A program made the position numbers and the translations under genes. This document shows positions 1-11,541 of a DNA stretch of 16,615 nt, piece after piece. Origin of the DNA: Mucidula mucida (taxonomy: Eukaryota; Basidiomycota; Agaricomycetes; Agaricales; Physalacriaceae); assembly GCA_015501055.1 (NCBI GenBank), contig JADNYV010000745.1, positions 1 to 16,615 of the forward strand. Direction: 5' to 3'. The first letter of the stretch is position 1, and every line of letters starts with the position of its first letter. Under the pieces are notes generated by a model. It did no database searches. It saw nothing but the letters and a program-made list of their open reading frames with translations, and had not been told where the DNA came from.

Positions 1-2
1 TC

Positions 3-884
3 AAGGAACCAGGCCCTCGCGCCATAAAACACACCAAATCCATGCCTCTTCGCAACTATCCCATTTCTGGGCCTATTACGCTCCAGAATCAGAACGACTC
101 GTATCTGGCTATGACTTATGACCCTCAAAGCCTCAAAGTTGCAACCAACCAGAAGAGCTACCAGCGGTTTGTTACTCATACCGCAGTCGGGGAGCAGACC
201 GTGCCAAACGACATCTTGGATGATGATGATGACTATGGCGATCTCATTGACATGTATGTCATTACCTACGCTTCTAATCCTGCCCCTCGAGTCTATACGG
301 GAAATGGCGTAAATCAGCGATCCCCGTCTTCTGGCTCGGCAACACGAGGAAGGACGCCAGCCTTTCTTCTCAAGCATTCTAATGCTTCGACTCCAGCCAT
401 CGTCCACCGCCCCAAGAAGAAGGCGTCGATCAACGCTTTTGATTCGCACCCTTCTCCTCGTTCCAATCGCCTGAATTCGCCATCATCGACAAGTGTCAAC
501 GACAAGTCCCAGGAGGCCCGAAAGCGCCTCCATTCCCGCTTTTCGAAGCCCTTACCTCCGCCGCCAACACAGGAGAACAATATTCCTCACGTACCGAAGA
601 CTCCCGATGCATATCTGCCTGCCAATCGCGTGCCTCTGAAGGAGTCACCAAAGAATCGAGCGCAGGCACATATCCGTCCAGGACCAGTAGCTCACCAATG
701 GGGTGGACAACAGCGAGGTCGCGTTCAGGCCTCCAATGTGGCGCATATCCACGCCCCAAATGATGGGCGTGGTGTATCAGGTGAAGTAGCTGCGATTGTG
801 AAAGAGGTGGACGAATTTCTTGTTCGGGACATGAGGTTTGACCCAGGCGCACGCACTCGAGATCATCGTCGACGCTATGAGTAG
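3..884 (+). CDS. 3' part of an unrecognised low-complexity protein (partial at left edge)
   Basis: I do not recognise this protein. The frame is open from the first bases of the window to the TAG at 882-884, so the gene probably begins outside; an ATG at 42 (280 codons) is the only visible internal candidate start. The product has no clear globular domain. From that ATG it shows a five-Asp run near residues 60-64, a Ser/Pro/Arg-rich middle, a PPPP stretch near residue 172 that could bind SH3 or WW domains, and a more ordered, mixed-charge C-terminus from about residue 245. A GTATGT at 254-259 followed by a CTAAT looks intron-like, but splicing to either nearby AG (291 or 317) leads quickly to a stop, so I read straight through. 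It converges tail-to-tail with the hydrolase gene. That it is a real gene rests on the long open frame and fungal-looking composition only. Confidence 0.6.
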   Translation, partial: KEPGPRAIKHTKSMPLRNYPISGPITLQNQNDSYLAMTYDPQSLKVATNQKSYQRFVTHTAVGEQTVPNDILDDDDDYGDLIDMYVITYASNPAPRVYTGNGVNQRSPSSGSATRGRTPAFLLKHSNASTPAIVHRPKKKASINAFDSHPSPRSNRLNSPSSTSVNDKSQEARKRLHSRFSKPLPPPPTQENNIPHVPKTPDAYLPANRVPLKESPKNRAQAHIRPGPVAHQWGGQQRGRVQASNVAHIHAPNDGRGVSGEVAAIVKEVDEFLVRDMRFDPGARTRDHRRRYE

Positions 885-1215
885 CATGGAGATGTACACT
901 ACCTTTTCCACCGATTAAATGTTATGCACTATGCTTGTTTAGATATTTATGCTTCCCTATTTTCTACTATATCGCAATTTAAACTATACTTTGATAGCTC
1001 AGCCCCCTAATAAGAAACATCTCTTGAATGTAGGCTCCATTTTAGCGCTGGCCAAGTCCCATGCAACGTCTCCCAGGACTAAATCTTGGGTGACTGAGTA
1101 GGCGATATACGTTGCGCCGGGAGATAGTGTAAATCCAGGTAACGAATGTGATTCCAAGAGCATTAAACTAGTTGTAATCGTTCAGAAGTAAAGATGTGGT
1201 ATCAAAATGTCTGTT
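885..1215. other. Convergent intergenic spacer (331 bp)
   Basis: This spacer lies between the stop of the plus-strand gene and the stop of the minus-strand hydrolase, so it should hold the 3' untranslated regions and transcript ends of both. The first half is AT-rich. I see no canonical AATAAA on either strand, no RNA gene and no repeat. Confidence 0.6.
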
Positions 1216-2883
1216 TCAGTGCAGTAAGAGTGCACTAGTGATGAGTACAAGCATCGCCATAGTCTGGGGGAACAAGTTGATTGCTGAGCCATTGGCAGCC
1301 TCTGCATCATAGTTTGGTTCGCCGCTTGTAGCGTACACCACGTTTGTGCCATTGTAGTCGTACCGGAACAACTAGAAATCGCAGATCAATAGAGTGACTT
1401 CGGTGAATGTTTGCTAAATTCACCTTGTCTCCACCAGCAGCGCTGTTCATCATTTCCACGTTGTCATGAGAGGCACCTTCGACGAAGTCGACGGTGGTAT
1501 GATTGGGCATACCATTACTCATCCCATCAAGCATCGCGACAAAGTTTTGGCCACGTTCCAAATGAGTCATTCCCTGGGTCTAAGCAAGACGATAGTCAGG
1601 TAAGGAACCGCTTGAACCGACCAGCTATCCGGACTCACCTGAGCTTGGCATCGAGTGTCCCCAGCTCCTTCATCGGCCTGAGAAAGGGTCAGCGAGAGTA
1701 AACAAAGTTCTACGAAATTTGCCCTACCAAACCCCAAGCGTAGTGAGCGTTACGTTGTCGGTATCGGGAAACAAGGCCCTCGCGACCCTTCTTTCGAGCA
1801 TCCTTTGTGGCGTATGCAGGGAAGCCATCGGCTAAACCGTACTTGAACGTGTCGAAGCCTTCGCAAGTTTCGTTCGCCAGAGGACGGTCCTCCGTTAACC
1901 ACAAAATGGATCCGGGATTGGCTGTGCGAAGGTGAGTACGGGCGCAAAGGATAACACGGTGGCCTACCAATCCAGTAATGTAGCCTCTCGTCGTTCTTGG
2001 TCGATTTTCGAAGAGCGAGATACCTCTGGGCCATCTGTGCTCCAGCTGAATGGCCGGCTATCATCACGACCTTTCAGAAAGTCAATATGAATCGTCAAGT
2101 AGATCTTAGTTAGACCAACATTAAGGTTAGGGAACGTATCTGTGTCCATATAGTATGACACGAGAGAGTCAATGACATCATAGGCGCTGAAGTCCTTGAT
2201 GCTGTCGGGTCCAACGTTACTCGATCCTCTGACCCAAGTGGTGAGACCCCAAGTGAGCTGGTCACTCTTTGCAGCACCAGCATTCAAATCATTCTCGGCG
2301 AAGAAGCAAGGACCAAGAATTGAGACTTCCTCCCGCTTGATAGATGGGTCCGCCTCGGCCGCGACGTAGAGCGCGTTGTTCATCACATTCCAGTCTGTTT
2401 TTACAGTCAGCAATGTTCGCAAGTTGAAGGTGGCGTTCAAAGGTCGTACAATACCAGCAGTCGCGCGGCTAACGAGGGATAGAAGCAGATGTTAGTCGCG
2501 TCGACATCGGCGAATATTCGTAGCGCACCTTTCCAGGAAGGATAATAACTGCACGCTTCACCGCCGCAGGGTCCAGACCGCTTGATTGATATACGGGCTG
2601 TTACTGTTAACAAGAGGCTGACACTCTAAAATTGTGAATAACGAACAATTTTGGCATTGCGGTCTTTGTCGACCACCCAGTCGGGATAAGCTGTGGCATC
2701 TGGTATGTCGGGGAATTCCGCCCAGCCCTCGTCGGTACTCCCAGCGACGGCAGGGTCAGGATTTGACTGGGCACGACGTACTGGGGTATCCGGAGTACGC
2801 GCGTGTCTGCGGTGAATACTGTCCAACGACGCAGTACAGTACGATATTAAGGAGAGGCAGAGAATGGGAAAGAAGAGCATCAT
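1216..2883 (-). CDS. Secreted, probably GPI-anchored alpha/beta hydrolase, nine exons
   Basis: Exons (minus strand) are 2883-2647, 2597-2529, 2468-2450, 2394-2120, 2070-1968, 1921-1728, 1677-1639, 1579-1424 and 1371-1216. They join in frame to 415 residues. Residues 1-19 form a signal peptide (hydrophobic run LFFPILCLSLISYCTAS). The nucleophile elbow GHSAG has Ser208. A later SHD motif supplies the likely catalytic His350. The acid residue is unassigned; Asp305 in a GAGD motif is one candidate. The protein ends in a hydrophobic tail (about 401-415) after an NGSA stretch (391-394), the layout of a GPI-anchor signal. N-glycosylation sequons occur at 338, 371 and 391. All eight introns are 46-60 nt with GT-AG ends. 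Sequences such as LPGKPRD before the elbow resemble a fungal alpha/beta hydrolase family of unknown substrate. Esterase or lipase-like activity on the cell surface is inferred. Confidence 0.85.
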
Positions 2884-3503
2884 AGTAACATAGAGAGGTG
2901 GAAGTCAAAGAACAAGCTGAGTAGAAGCTCGGCTCATATTCGCCACATGTTAAATTTTGATCTTGATGGACCCTGGAAAATGATTCCCCGGGAACAACAC
3001 AAAGTCAGGGTATTTGTTCTGGTAAGTTTTCATACGGACATCCAACCGTGGAGCAAGCGACCTAGACAACGTGGAGGGTCCTACTTTCCGAGCAGCTCAC
3101 TATCCAATTTTCCCGACTCTTTGCTGACGCCTGATTGTTGTCCTATGGTAAGCCTCTTGATACAAACATCTAGAACTTGGCGACAGTCACCCGAGTTACT
3201 GTGTTATGAACAAGGAAGCCAAGAAGCCCCACATTGCTCCGTACGGCATCCGTGTTCTCTTCGGCGTCCGCGGTTCAAGGCCGTCCAGAGTGAACATTGT
3301 ACACGTCGGATCTTCACCAAAATGCAACTACATATTGGAAAGCCTCCGCAGTCAAGTGAATTTTCAAATAATAATAAGTGGTACACATACTTACACACGG
3401 ATCAACGACAGGACCCACAACTATTGCCTGTGTCGTTTTACACTACCTCTACGATCACTGTAAGCTAGATTAAGCATTGGCGGGTGATTTCGCAAAATAA
3501 AAC
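2884..3503. other. Spacer between UTP20 stop and hydrolase start (620 bp)
   Basis: Both flanking genes are on the minus strand, so this stretch should contain the UTP20 3' end and the hydrolase promoter. A pyrimidine-rich minus-strand tract immediately precedes the hydrolase ATG, as is common near fungal transcription starts. No clear TATA box is seen. Plus-strand open frames exist (2947-3468, 3206-3463), but their translations resemble no family I know and lack codon-level or domain support, so I do not call them genes. Confidence 0.5.
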
Positions 3504-6500
3504 TTACGCAAATGACTCGTTTTTCCGTTTACGGTTGTCCTTCTTCATCACATTCTTCTGGAGCTTCCGTTTAGCAGCAGCAGCGGGATTTGTCGCTACT
3601 TGAAGGGCGCGAAGCGTTTTCCTTTCTTGCCTCACACCAATCACTCCTTGCCGAACTTGATTGTAAATCGTGGAGAATGCTGTCACGCCGACCTTGGACT
3701 GGATCAGGTCTTGAAGTTCGGTCGACACGGTCTTAAGCTCGTCTGAAGACCATCATGAGTCAGGTTTGGGACACATGCCTTGCCACTTACCCATTTGGGC
3801 ATCCCGAATAGTGTCGTCTTCAAGAATCCGATATAGAGGCGAAAGGATATGAACAAGGTATCTTTCGACCTTTGAAGCTTCTAGATAGTTTGACATTGCG
3901 GCGAACCATCGCAGCACGGCCAACGGTTCATGTCCCCAACTCTTCTACAAAGATCGTGAGAAAAAGGACACGCGAATAACCAAATATTAACCTGCGATTG
4001 TCGATGATTCCGTCGCGCAATGTGTGCCGAACGAACTTGATAAGACAACTTGGAAAATAACCAAGGCAAAGGATTATCTGGTGCCTGCCCTTCCTCTTCA
4101 TCGTCTCCGTCTTCGTTTGCACGATCGCCATCCTCCATACCCAATTCGAGGGGTGGCGCACTGGCGAAACACTTGCCGAGGAAGAAGAGGTTTTTCACAA
4201 TCTGGACGCTGAGAGCTTCATCTAGCTGAGGACTTCTGAGTTGCAAAGCTGACTTCCTCGCGACGTCCACCATGCCCGTCATGGACAAAGGATACAGGGC
4301 GCCTGCAGATTCGGGTTGGCCAAGGCCTATGATCGTGACAGAGGCGTATAATACGCCGAGCAGTCGACTAGCAGCGATTCGAACCCACGGATGAGGAAAA
4401 AGAAGGAGGGCTACGACTGATGCCCAGTGTATCGAATGCGGGTCTGTCAATAGGTCTGGAGTAACCTTGAGGACCTTTGATACGACAAGAAGAGAGTGAT
4501 AAGGAGATTGCCAATCCATATCTACATCCATAGAATCATCTCCTTCGGCTTTTTCAAGTTCTTGCGCTGCGACTTGTAATGTTTGATTTGCATCTCCAAG
4601 GATAACTGTCGTATGATCCGCGCATCCACTGTCCAGAGCATCAATGAAGATCCCATAGAGTTGTAATGAAACCTGAGAAAGCCGGAGACGTTCGGTTTGG
4701 GAGGCCCAAGTATGCAAGTGCGACGCAATCGCTGAACGTCGTTCTTCATCCAGTCGCGACAAAAGAGATTGAATGAGTTGTGACGCAATGTCGACGCATT
4801 TGGAGGAATCATCGTTGGCGATAACCATGACCAACGAAACGAATAAGAGATCGGCGTATTCCTGAACTAGGTTGGATTGGAATTTCGTGATGACGGCACC
4901 CAGCAGCTCCATGACGGATTTCCTCCCACTCTCGTAGACATAGGACAGATTTGTAGCCAAGAAGGACATCTGGTGCCGAAGACGTCCCTTGCCCTGTGGA
5001 TAGTCTAACAAAAATTGAAGAAGGAGTCCTCGACATAACTCCTGCACTTGCGCAGAGTGATTGGTCACCATAATTTCGGAAACCTTCTCCATTATGTCGT
5101 ATATTTCCACCACGACGAATTTTCGGGAGACGATAGCGCGAAGCATGGCGAAAACTGTTGCCTGGCGGGCAGGTTCTTCAAGATCTGGGGAAATGAGTTG
5201 CAGCAGGAAGACGAGATCTTTCTCCTTGATATCTACGGGCGGACCATCTCGTAGAATGACGGCCAATGCCTTCAAAGCCGCTTGTGCAAGTTCCGATTCC
5301 GCACTCCCAGTGGACTTGATTATGTCGAGCGTTTGTCGAACGAGAACCGGAAGGGATTTACCCCACGATCGCAATGGACATTTCACCAGGACCGATATAC
5401 ACTTCAAGCTCATGATGAGGACTGGGGCATTACTGGAATACAGCGAGTTGCCAACAGCTACAAGCATGGACTCCAATCGAGGGACGATGCCGGATTCATG
5501 AAAGTCAAATCGATTCCGGCGCAAGGCAGTCTGGAAAAGATCAAGCCCAAGGACAATGAAGCTGCAAACAATGCTTAGACACGAAGAAGCTGGAGACACT
5601 GGCACATACCGAAATGAATTGTTAGCATAGTGATCATTAACGCCTGTTTCTTCGCGCTTCACCCGGACAATAGCGTCATCCTTCTTCGCTTTGGATTTGC
5701 GACGGAACGGCGCCTCTTTGAGGAACTTCGAGTTTTGACTGATGAGGGCATGACACACGGACAGTATCTGTTCGGGTACAAGGTGTTGATTCAGGTTGAG
5801 ACCCGACGAAATCCGCTTCAATGTCTCGTCAACTAAGCCTAGGACCTTAGAGCTCGATGTCTCGTGCAACATAGAGCGTAAAGGCACAAGAAGAGCGCTG
5901 AGATACGGTGGTGTGATATGTTTCGCCATGATCGCAAAAGAATCGAAGCCTTTCGATGAGGAGCCACGAACCTCGCGCATTTTGGTCTTAAAATCCTCCG
6001 ACTGGACATCCTTGCCCGATTCTCCAAATATGACCTCTGCAGCTATATGGGCGACATCGGCGACACAGCTGTCTAGGGTGTGGAAGACCGATGCATGCTC
6101 AGGCGAGGTGACATGGGTCAATAGGGCGTGCGTCGTGTATGCGAGAATGTGAAGATGCGGTCCACGTAACAGTGCACCGCGAAGCTCTTTGATCATTAGA
6201 TGCAGGTAAGACGGCCCAAGTGCGATTGCAATCTGCACCAAGGTCTCGCGTGTAAGGTCTCTAGTCTCTTGAGACCGACTGCGAAGAACTTGGCTCGTAA
6301 CCGTAAGAAGTCTGGTGACTTGAGACTCTCGGGTCGACGGGGGCAAGTGCTTGGCCACCGCAACGATCCCGACGGCGACAGGAATGCGAGTAGTGTCCTC
6401 TGTGGTAGAATCGCGAGATTCGATGAACTTGAGTAGATCGGGTAACAAGCGATTGTTGACCGCATTTGCTACGCGGGAATCGACAGACGAGGGTACCACA

Positions 6501-9500
6501 CCGGCTTCATCGTCTTCTTGCACTTCTGGTGGGGGAATCTCCATATCCATAGGAAAATGGAAGTTTTCCAAAAGCGCGACGAGTGCGCGAACATAAATCT
6601 TCTCCGCCTCGTCCTTCATCTTCGATAACCGCATGTACTTTTGAACAAAATCATGGTATGCACCCCAAGCCAAATGCTTCGAGAGTCTCCCGGTAGCATT
6701 AATCGCGTCATTAACAAGGTGATGGTTAGTCGAAGTTGTCGCGACAATATAGTTGCTGATTAAGGGTAGGATGATTTCCGACAGCGTGCCGCTCCGAAGA
6801 GGGTGGTCCTCGCATTGATCTGCGAGGCGGCGAAGAGCTCGGGATCGTCGGTGAATCTGCACATGTTGTATGTTATTGAAGAAATTGACCTCTTCGTCTC
6901 CATCTCCCAATAACACGCGCATGTCCTGGACAGCACTAACCTGCGTGCATTTCTGGACAGAGTAAGCCAAAACCCCCAATATTTCGGAGCGAACGAGCTC
7001 GTTCTTTGATCGCAGACCGTTCTTCAAACCGGCCAATAACGTTCTCGTGAAGATTGATTCGCTCTCGGTGGTGTGACTGGAAGCAACTAGATCAATGAAA
7101 AGGCGAAGAACGGATGCTGAGCTGGTTCGTATGGCAAGCTCCTCTGGGTCATGAATGCTGTTCAACGAATGATGAATGATAACAGTCCAGTGGGGGAGAG
7201 ACAGAGATGTGTGCAGTTCATTCAGAGCAGCGAAGCCTTTCAAACGCCTATCAAAGTCAGGCTCGTCCATACGTCTTTGAGAGTACGAATTGAGATCCTC
7301 CAAAAGATCGGCCAGACCTCGCAAGGATGTATTGACGGATGAAAGGCTTCGGAATGCGGCTATGAGACTGAGTCTCGCGGTCCTCGTACGAAGACTCTGG
7401 AATAATGACGATAGCGCCATATACAGTCGAAGGGAATCGTCGGAGGTGGGGTCTGATAGTTCGGGAATGAGAGGAAGGAGGTGAGAGATGATTTGAAGCA
7501 GATCTGCTTTGACCTTCTCCGGCACCAGTTTATGGGACTTGCGCAGGAGCGGGGCGAAGAGCTTGAAAAGCGTTTTCGCATCGTCGCTGCTAGTGGAATG
7601 ATGAGCTATCCCGGAAAGAATATGGATTTGTCGCTGGGCCAGACCGTCGTCGACGCCCTTCATCCTCTCTGCCATGATCGACATATTCCTCAGGAGATGG
7701 CCAATGTTGGGCTTCACCACTGAATCAAGAACGGCCGAATCGGAAGCCCCGATTGATAGCAGGGTTTCAACGATGTCAAAAATCTTGGAGATGACAACTG
7801 GCTTGACATTGTTCGCTATGAGACAGTCGAAAATCTTGGGAACGAGGCGATTGTCGAACTGCACCAGATATAGCGCGTGCACGGCGGAACGACTCCAAAC
7901 GGTGAAGAGTTCGAGAAGAGCGGAAGGAGATTGGATGTTCTCCGCATCGATCAAAGGTATGCGCGGGGAAATGAAGGAGTCAAAGGACAACTTCAGGTAA
8001 GGAACGAAGTCGAACTCTACGGGAATGCGAAAGAAATCCGCGAATCGCTTGATCCCAAGCTGACGAACGGTTCTGATCGTCTTCGTTCCATGACCTACGA
8101 CGTCTGCGGACGTCTCTTCGCCCTCTTCCTGCTCCACCTCCTCAGCTTGAACATCGGAGCCGAGCTGAGACTGCGCTCCTCCCGTGAGCTGAATGGTCTT
8201 CCCTAGCAGGTCCGGCCAGTAAGTTACCAGCTTGGAGCCCAGATTCTTGAGGACGTCGTCTAACAAGGTCAGGAAACCAGTCCTCTGCTTGTCCGTCTCG
8301 GCCTTGAGCTTCCCGTCCACTGACACCAAAGGTTTGAGCATCAAGCGAACTAGGACGCCAAGGTCCTCTTCAGAACACGCTCCGAGGATGCCCAGAATGG
8401 TTGTTCGTCGCTCATTTCCTCTCCTCGACTTGCCCTTGCGCTCCAATAAGATACCGTACAGCATCCTGATCACGACGTTAGTGATTTCTGAAGGGGCTTC
8501 ACTCAGATCCAAAGAAGTAAGCTCATCGCGCCATCGTGTTTCATCAAGTAAAGCACGCAGCTTCTCTTGCCATTGCACGAAGGCGGGAGTTTTGTATGCC
8601 AGGAGACATGAAAGAGCAGCGGTTTGCAGCGAACGATCAGGATGGGCTAGGACATCGAGATAGAAACCTTGGAGTTTGTCGGTGGAATACAAGGCTTTGG
8701 GATTGGAAAATTTGGCGAAGAGATTGAGATAGGCAACGAGGTGTTGACGTTGTTGATATAAAGTTGGCGTACTGGTCAGGAAGAACGGCACAAGGTCCCT
8801 GTTGTGCTTTTCGGTCAACAAGTGACATTGGCCCAGAACATTCAGCAGCTCGAGAGCGTATGATCGGCCACTGAAACGAGTACTGAGACCTTTTGTCTAT
8901 CACGACAATAAGCATCAATTGAATTGACTTAGCGAATGCAGCTTACCTTTGAGCCGGTGCATTTTGCGTAACGTCTTGTTGCCATGTTTGGATCACGGTT
9001 CGCAGCTTGTGGGCGGACTCCTCCACGTCCGTTCACTCTCCCAGTCATCTTCTTACTGTCGTTCAGTTTTGTCATCCCAGAATCAACAGACGCGTCAGAT
9101 TTGTTGTTGCAATTCGGTCACGGGTTTCACCCCAACCTATTTTGAGTGGAAAATAACAAAGAGGCTTTAAGTTGACTTCAATTGCGCAGAAGCCAGAAAC
9201 AAAGCTCAGCGCAGAGCTCTGTCGGAATGCCACCCTGAACTGCTTTTCAGCGACGTCTACGGTAGGTAAGATGTTCCTTTTACCTGAGTTATTCGACTCG
9301 TCCTGAGAACTCTTTCCCGAACGCCTCGCACATCCAGAGAAACCTCTTCACCCACTAGACATCTTTGCACGACCTCCGGTGCATCTGAGCAAGTCACAAG
9401 GACCCGTAAAGCACTGAGGCGAAGATCGGTGTCGTGTGAAAGCAGACAATCCTTCAAAGCATTATACACCAAGTCGAATGCTAACGAAGAACTCGTAGGA

Positions 9501-11541
9501 AGGTAAGTAACGGCGGAAGACGGTGAAGCAGTAACCTACTGCGCCAATCCCGTCTGTTGAAGCTCGACTAGAGCGGTTAAGATCATTGAGGATTCGGCCA
9601 CTGGGCTATGATGCGAGAGGTCCAGGAAGACAAGTCAACCTGAGTTGACCACTCGGCCTGCGGTCTATTTGCCACATAACGCAGAAGGAGACCAAGACAT
9701 TGCTCCTGTGGTTGGGAAGGAACAGAATCCGATGGCAATGACAGCAAATTTTCAATCGCATTGGTCACCAGCGAAGTGACGTCGGGAGATAGATATGGCG
9801 AGAGCTTGAGCGCGAAATGTATTTCCAGTCCCTGTTACGGGTGTATAAATGTCATTATTGCCTCAATGCAGCGTACACATACCATCTTGGTCAAGCCCGG
9901 TCCCGAGGCCGGAATGCTTCTTCAGCCATGCTTCGAGTCCGCGTTTCCAAACCACGTCCACTTCACCAAGCTTGCCCTCTTCGTTAATTTTTGAAAGTAG
10001 TCGAAGAACACCCAAAGCATCTTGATCCAACAAAGAGATGCTGCGCTTCAGCAAAACTGGTAGGGCTATCATCTTCCAGCCTCCCCAGTTCATGTCTACA
10101 AGCACACCGTGCAACTCCAGAGCGAATTTTAGATGGAGAGGCAGACCGTTGGTCACAAGGGACCAAACGTGCTCAAGGAAGCGCCGACCGCTCCCCATCC
10201 AGAGACCCATATCGCCCGTTGTACTGACCAGGATGGCAGCTGACAGCTTAAGGAGCGCCGCAAAGGTGCAAGGAGTTATCGAAATGCAATTTAGAGTTGG
10301 CAGAAGCGCAGCAAGGTGTTTATCTGGAGCAGGATGACATGCTAATTCATGATGAAAGAATAAACACTTACCTGACATTCGGGAACCATGCCTCACTGAA
10401 CAGACGACGGAAAGCACTTCGATCAGTCTTCGCAAAGCCTCCTCGTCACCATCTGCGTTGTGGGTAAGAGCTTTTTGGCAGAGAAAGTCTCCAATGGGAG
10501 CAAATCCAGGGCATTTTTGACATGGTGGATTAATGCAGTGAGAACGCGTCGAACAAGGGTATAAGTAGATTCCTGGACATCCTGCGGACATGAGATGTAG
10601 TACTCGACAAGCGGCGTGATGATCGTTGGGGTCGTGGTGTGAAGTGTTTGTGAAACGGACTGGCCAAGGATTAGTATAACGCAGGCAATGATTGGAAGCA
10701 TATCGCACTTTGCAAGCCGACACAAAAACCCATGCAATCGCGTCCTCGACGCCGGTAAGATCGCCCGCAACCAAAACGACAGCCTCGTCACGCGAAACTA
10801 ATTTCAGTCTTCGAAGAAGTGCTCCCACACCTCAGCCATCGCGCGCTGGACCTCTGGCACGCATTTTACTAGTGCTCCACGGACAGATTTCCAGGTTGAA
10901 GTCAACAACTCCCGGTCCGTTGTCGGAACAAGCAGATGTTTGAAGAACAGTGTAAATGTTGAGAGGAGCAACGTGAGAGAGGCACTAGATATTGAACGGG
11001 GAAGAAGGCGTAGAAGGGCGCCTAGAACGTCCAAGTACGCAGGTGCGAGTGATCCCGAAGGTCAATGATCAATTTTTGGAGGATACTGCAAGGGCAGTTA
11101 GTACTCCCCAATAGGATGAGTTTAGAAACATACTCTAACAATGCCTTCAAGCCTTCGTCATCAGAGGAGTTCAAAGCCGATATCCATAGATCCACTATCT
11201 CGCGCCAATTGTGGAGAAGGAGGGGAAGTGACGCGGAAAGTGACTGGGATTGGTTTGCATACGAGATGAACGATGGTGACAAGTTCAGTTGTCGCCAATG
11301 TTGCAGTGCATCGTGAAATTGACATTCTGAATCCTGGATGCGATTTCAGTGAGAACGGACATAGGTTAACTCAAGAGAAAGCGGACCTCAAAATCGTGGT
11401 CTCGCTGCGACTGGTCTAAAGCTGAAGGAAGATGAACGTCTTTTAATTCGCTGGCATAGGATTGGTACTGTAGAGATGTCAGTCTTCATTCCCATAGGCA
11501 TTTTCAAACGTCCACTTCACCTTGAACCGCTTGTCTTCCAT
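3504..11541 (-). CDS. utp20: UTP20 (DRIM family), U3 snoRNP / SSU processome scaffold protein
   Basis: A very large HEAT-like helical-repeat protein of the small-subunit processome, acting in the nucleolus in 18S rRNA maturation. Recognised from a conserved block after a TEKHNRDLVPFF motif (DRIM domain), the signature ESGKDVQSEDFKTKMREVRG, and a basic C-terminus (KRKLQKN...NRKRKNESFA). Exons are 11541-11521, 11467-11387, 11333-11134, 11085-10709, 10659-10372, 10323-9883, 9831-9540, 9491-9284, about 9242-8947, 8896-5610, 5561-3992, 3944-3791 and 3742-3504; these sum to about 2,480 codons, the usual Utp20 length. The start reads MEDKRFK then, after a 53-nt intron, YQSYASELKDVHLPSAL. Exons from 8896 to the stop read cleanly. 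Between 8947 and 11056 about ten one-base frame breaks interrupt otherwise well-conserved protein, so the exact N-terminal third is uncertain. Acidic runs lie near the end of the 5561-3992 exon. The large exons contain no other intron that I can see. Confidence 0.92.
5562..5609 (-). other. utp20: Stop-free 48-nt intron inside UTP20
   Basis: On the minus strand this segment starts GTATGTG, carries a CTAAG branch-like site and ends TTTGCAG. It is a multiple of three and contains no stop, so the frame stays open if it is retained. Removing it joins NNSFR to FIVLGLDLFQTALR, which restores the spacing expected of Utp20. Retention would add 16 residues rich in Ser, Val and Cys that do not fit the family. 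Confidence 0.75.

Noticed and set aside
254..317. Intron-like GTATGT...CTAAT...AG within the first gene
   Set aside because: Splicing to 291 or 317 puts the downstream sequence in frames that stop soon, whereas the unspliced frame stays open for 280 codons.
2947..3468. Plus-strand open frame of 173 codons (and an overlapping one at 3206-3463) between hydrolase and UTP20
   Set aside because: Translations have no recognisable domain and an odd composition, there is no convincing exon structure, and the region must already hold a promoter and a 3' end.
3881..3944. Ending the UTP20 product at the stop reached at 3881
   Set aside because: That frame reads through a 47-nt GT-AG intron (3945-3991); splicing it and the next intron (3743-3790) yields the conserved Utp20 C-terminus ending at 3504.
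5061..5501. Numerous plus-strand open frames across the UTP20 locus
   Set aside because: They are antisense shadows of a long conserved coding sequence and show no domain of their own.
3881..8821. Calling the large minus-strand protein UTP10/HEATR1 instead of UTP20
   Set aside because: The DRIM-type block after TEKHNRDLVP, the ESGKDVQSEDFKTKMREVRG signature and the C-terminal tail fit Utp20, not Utp10.
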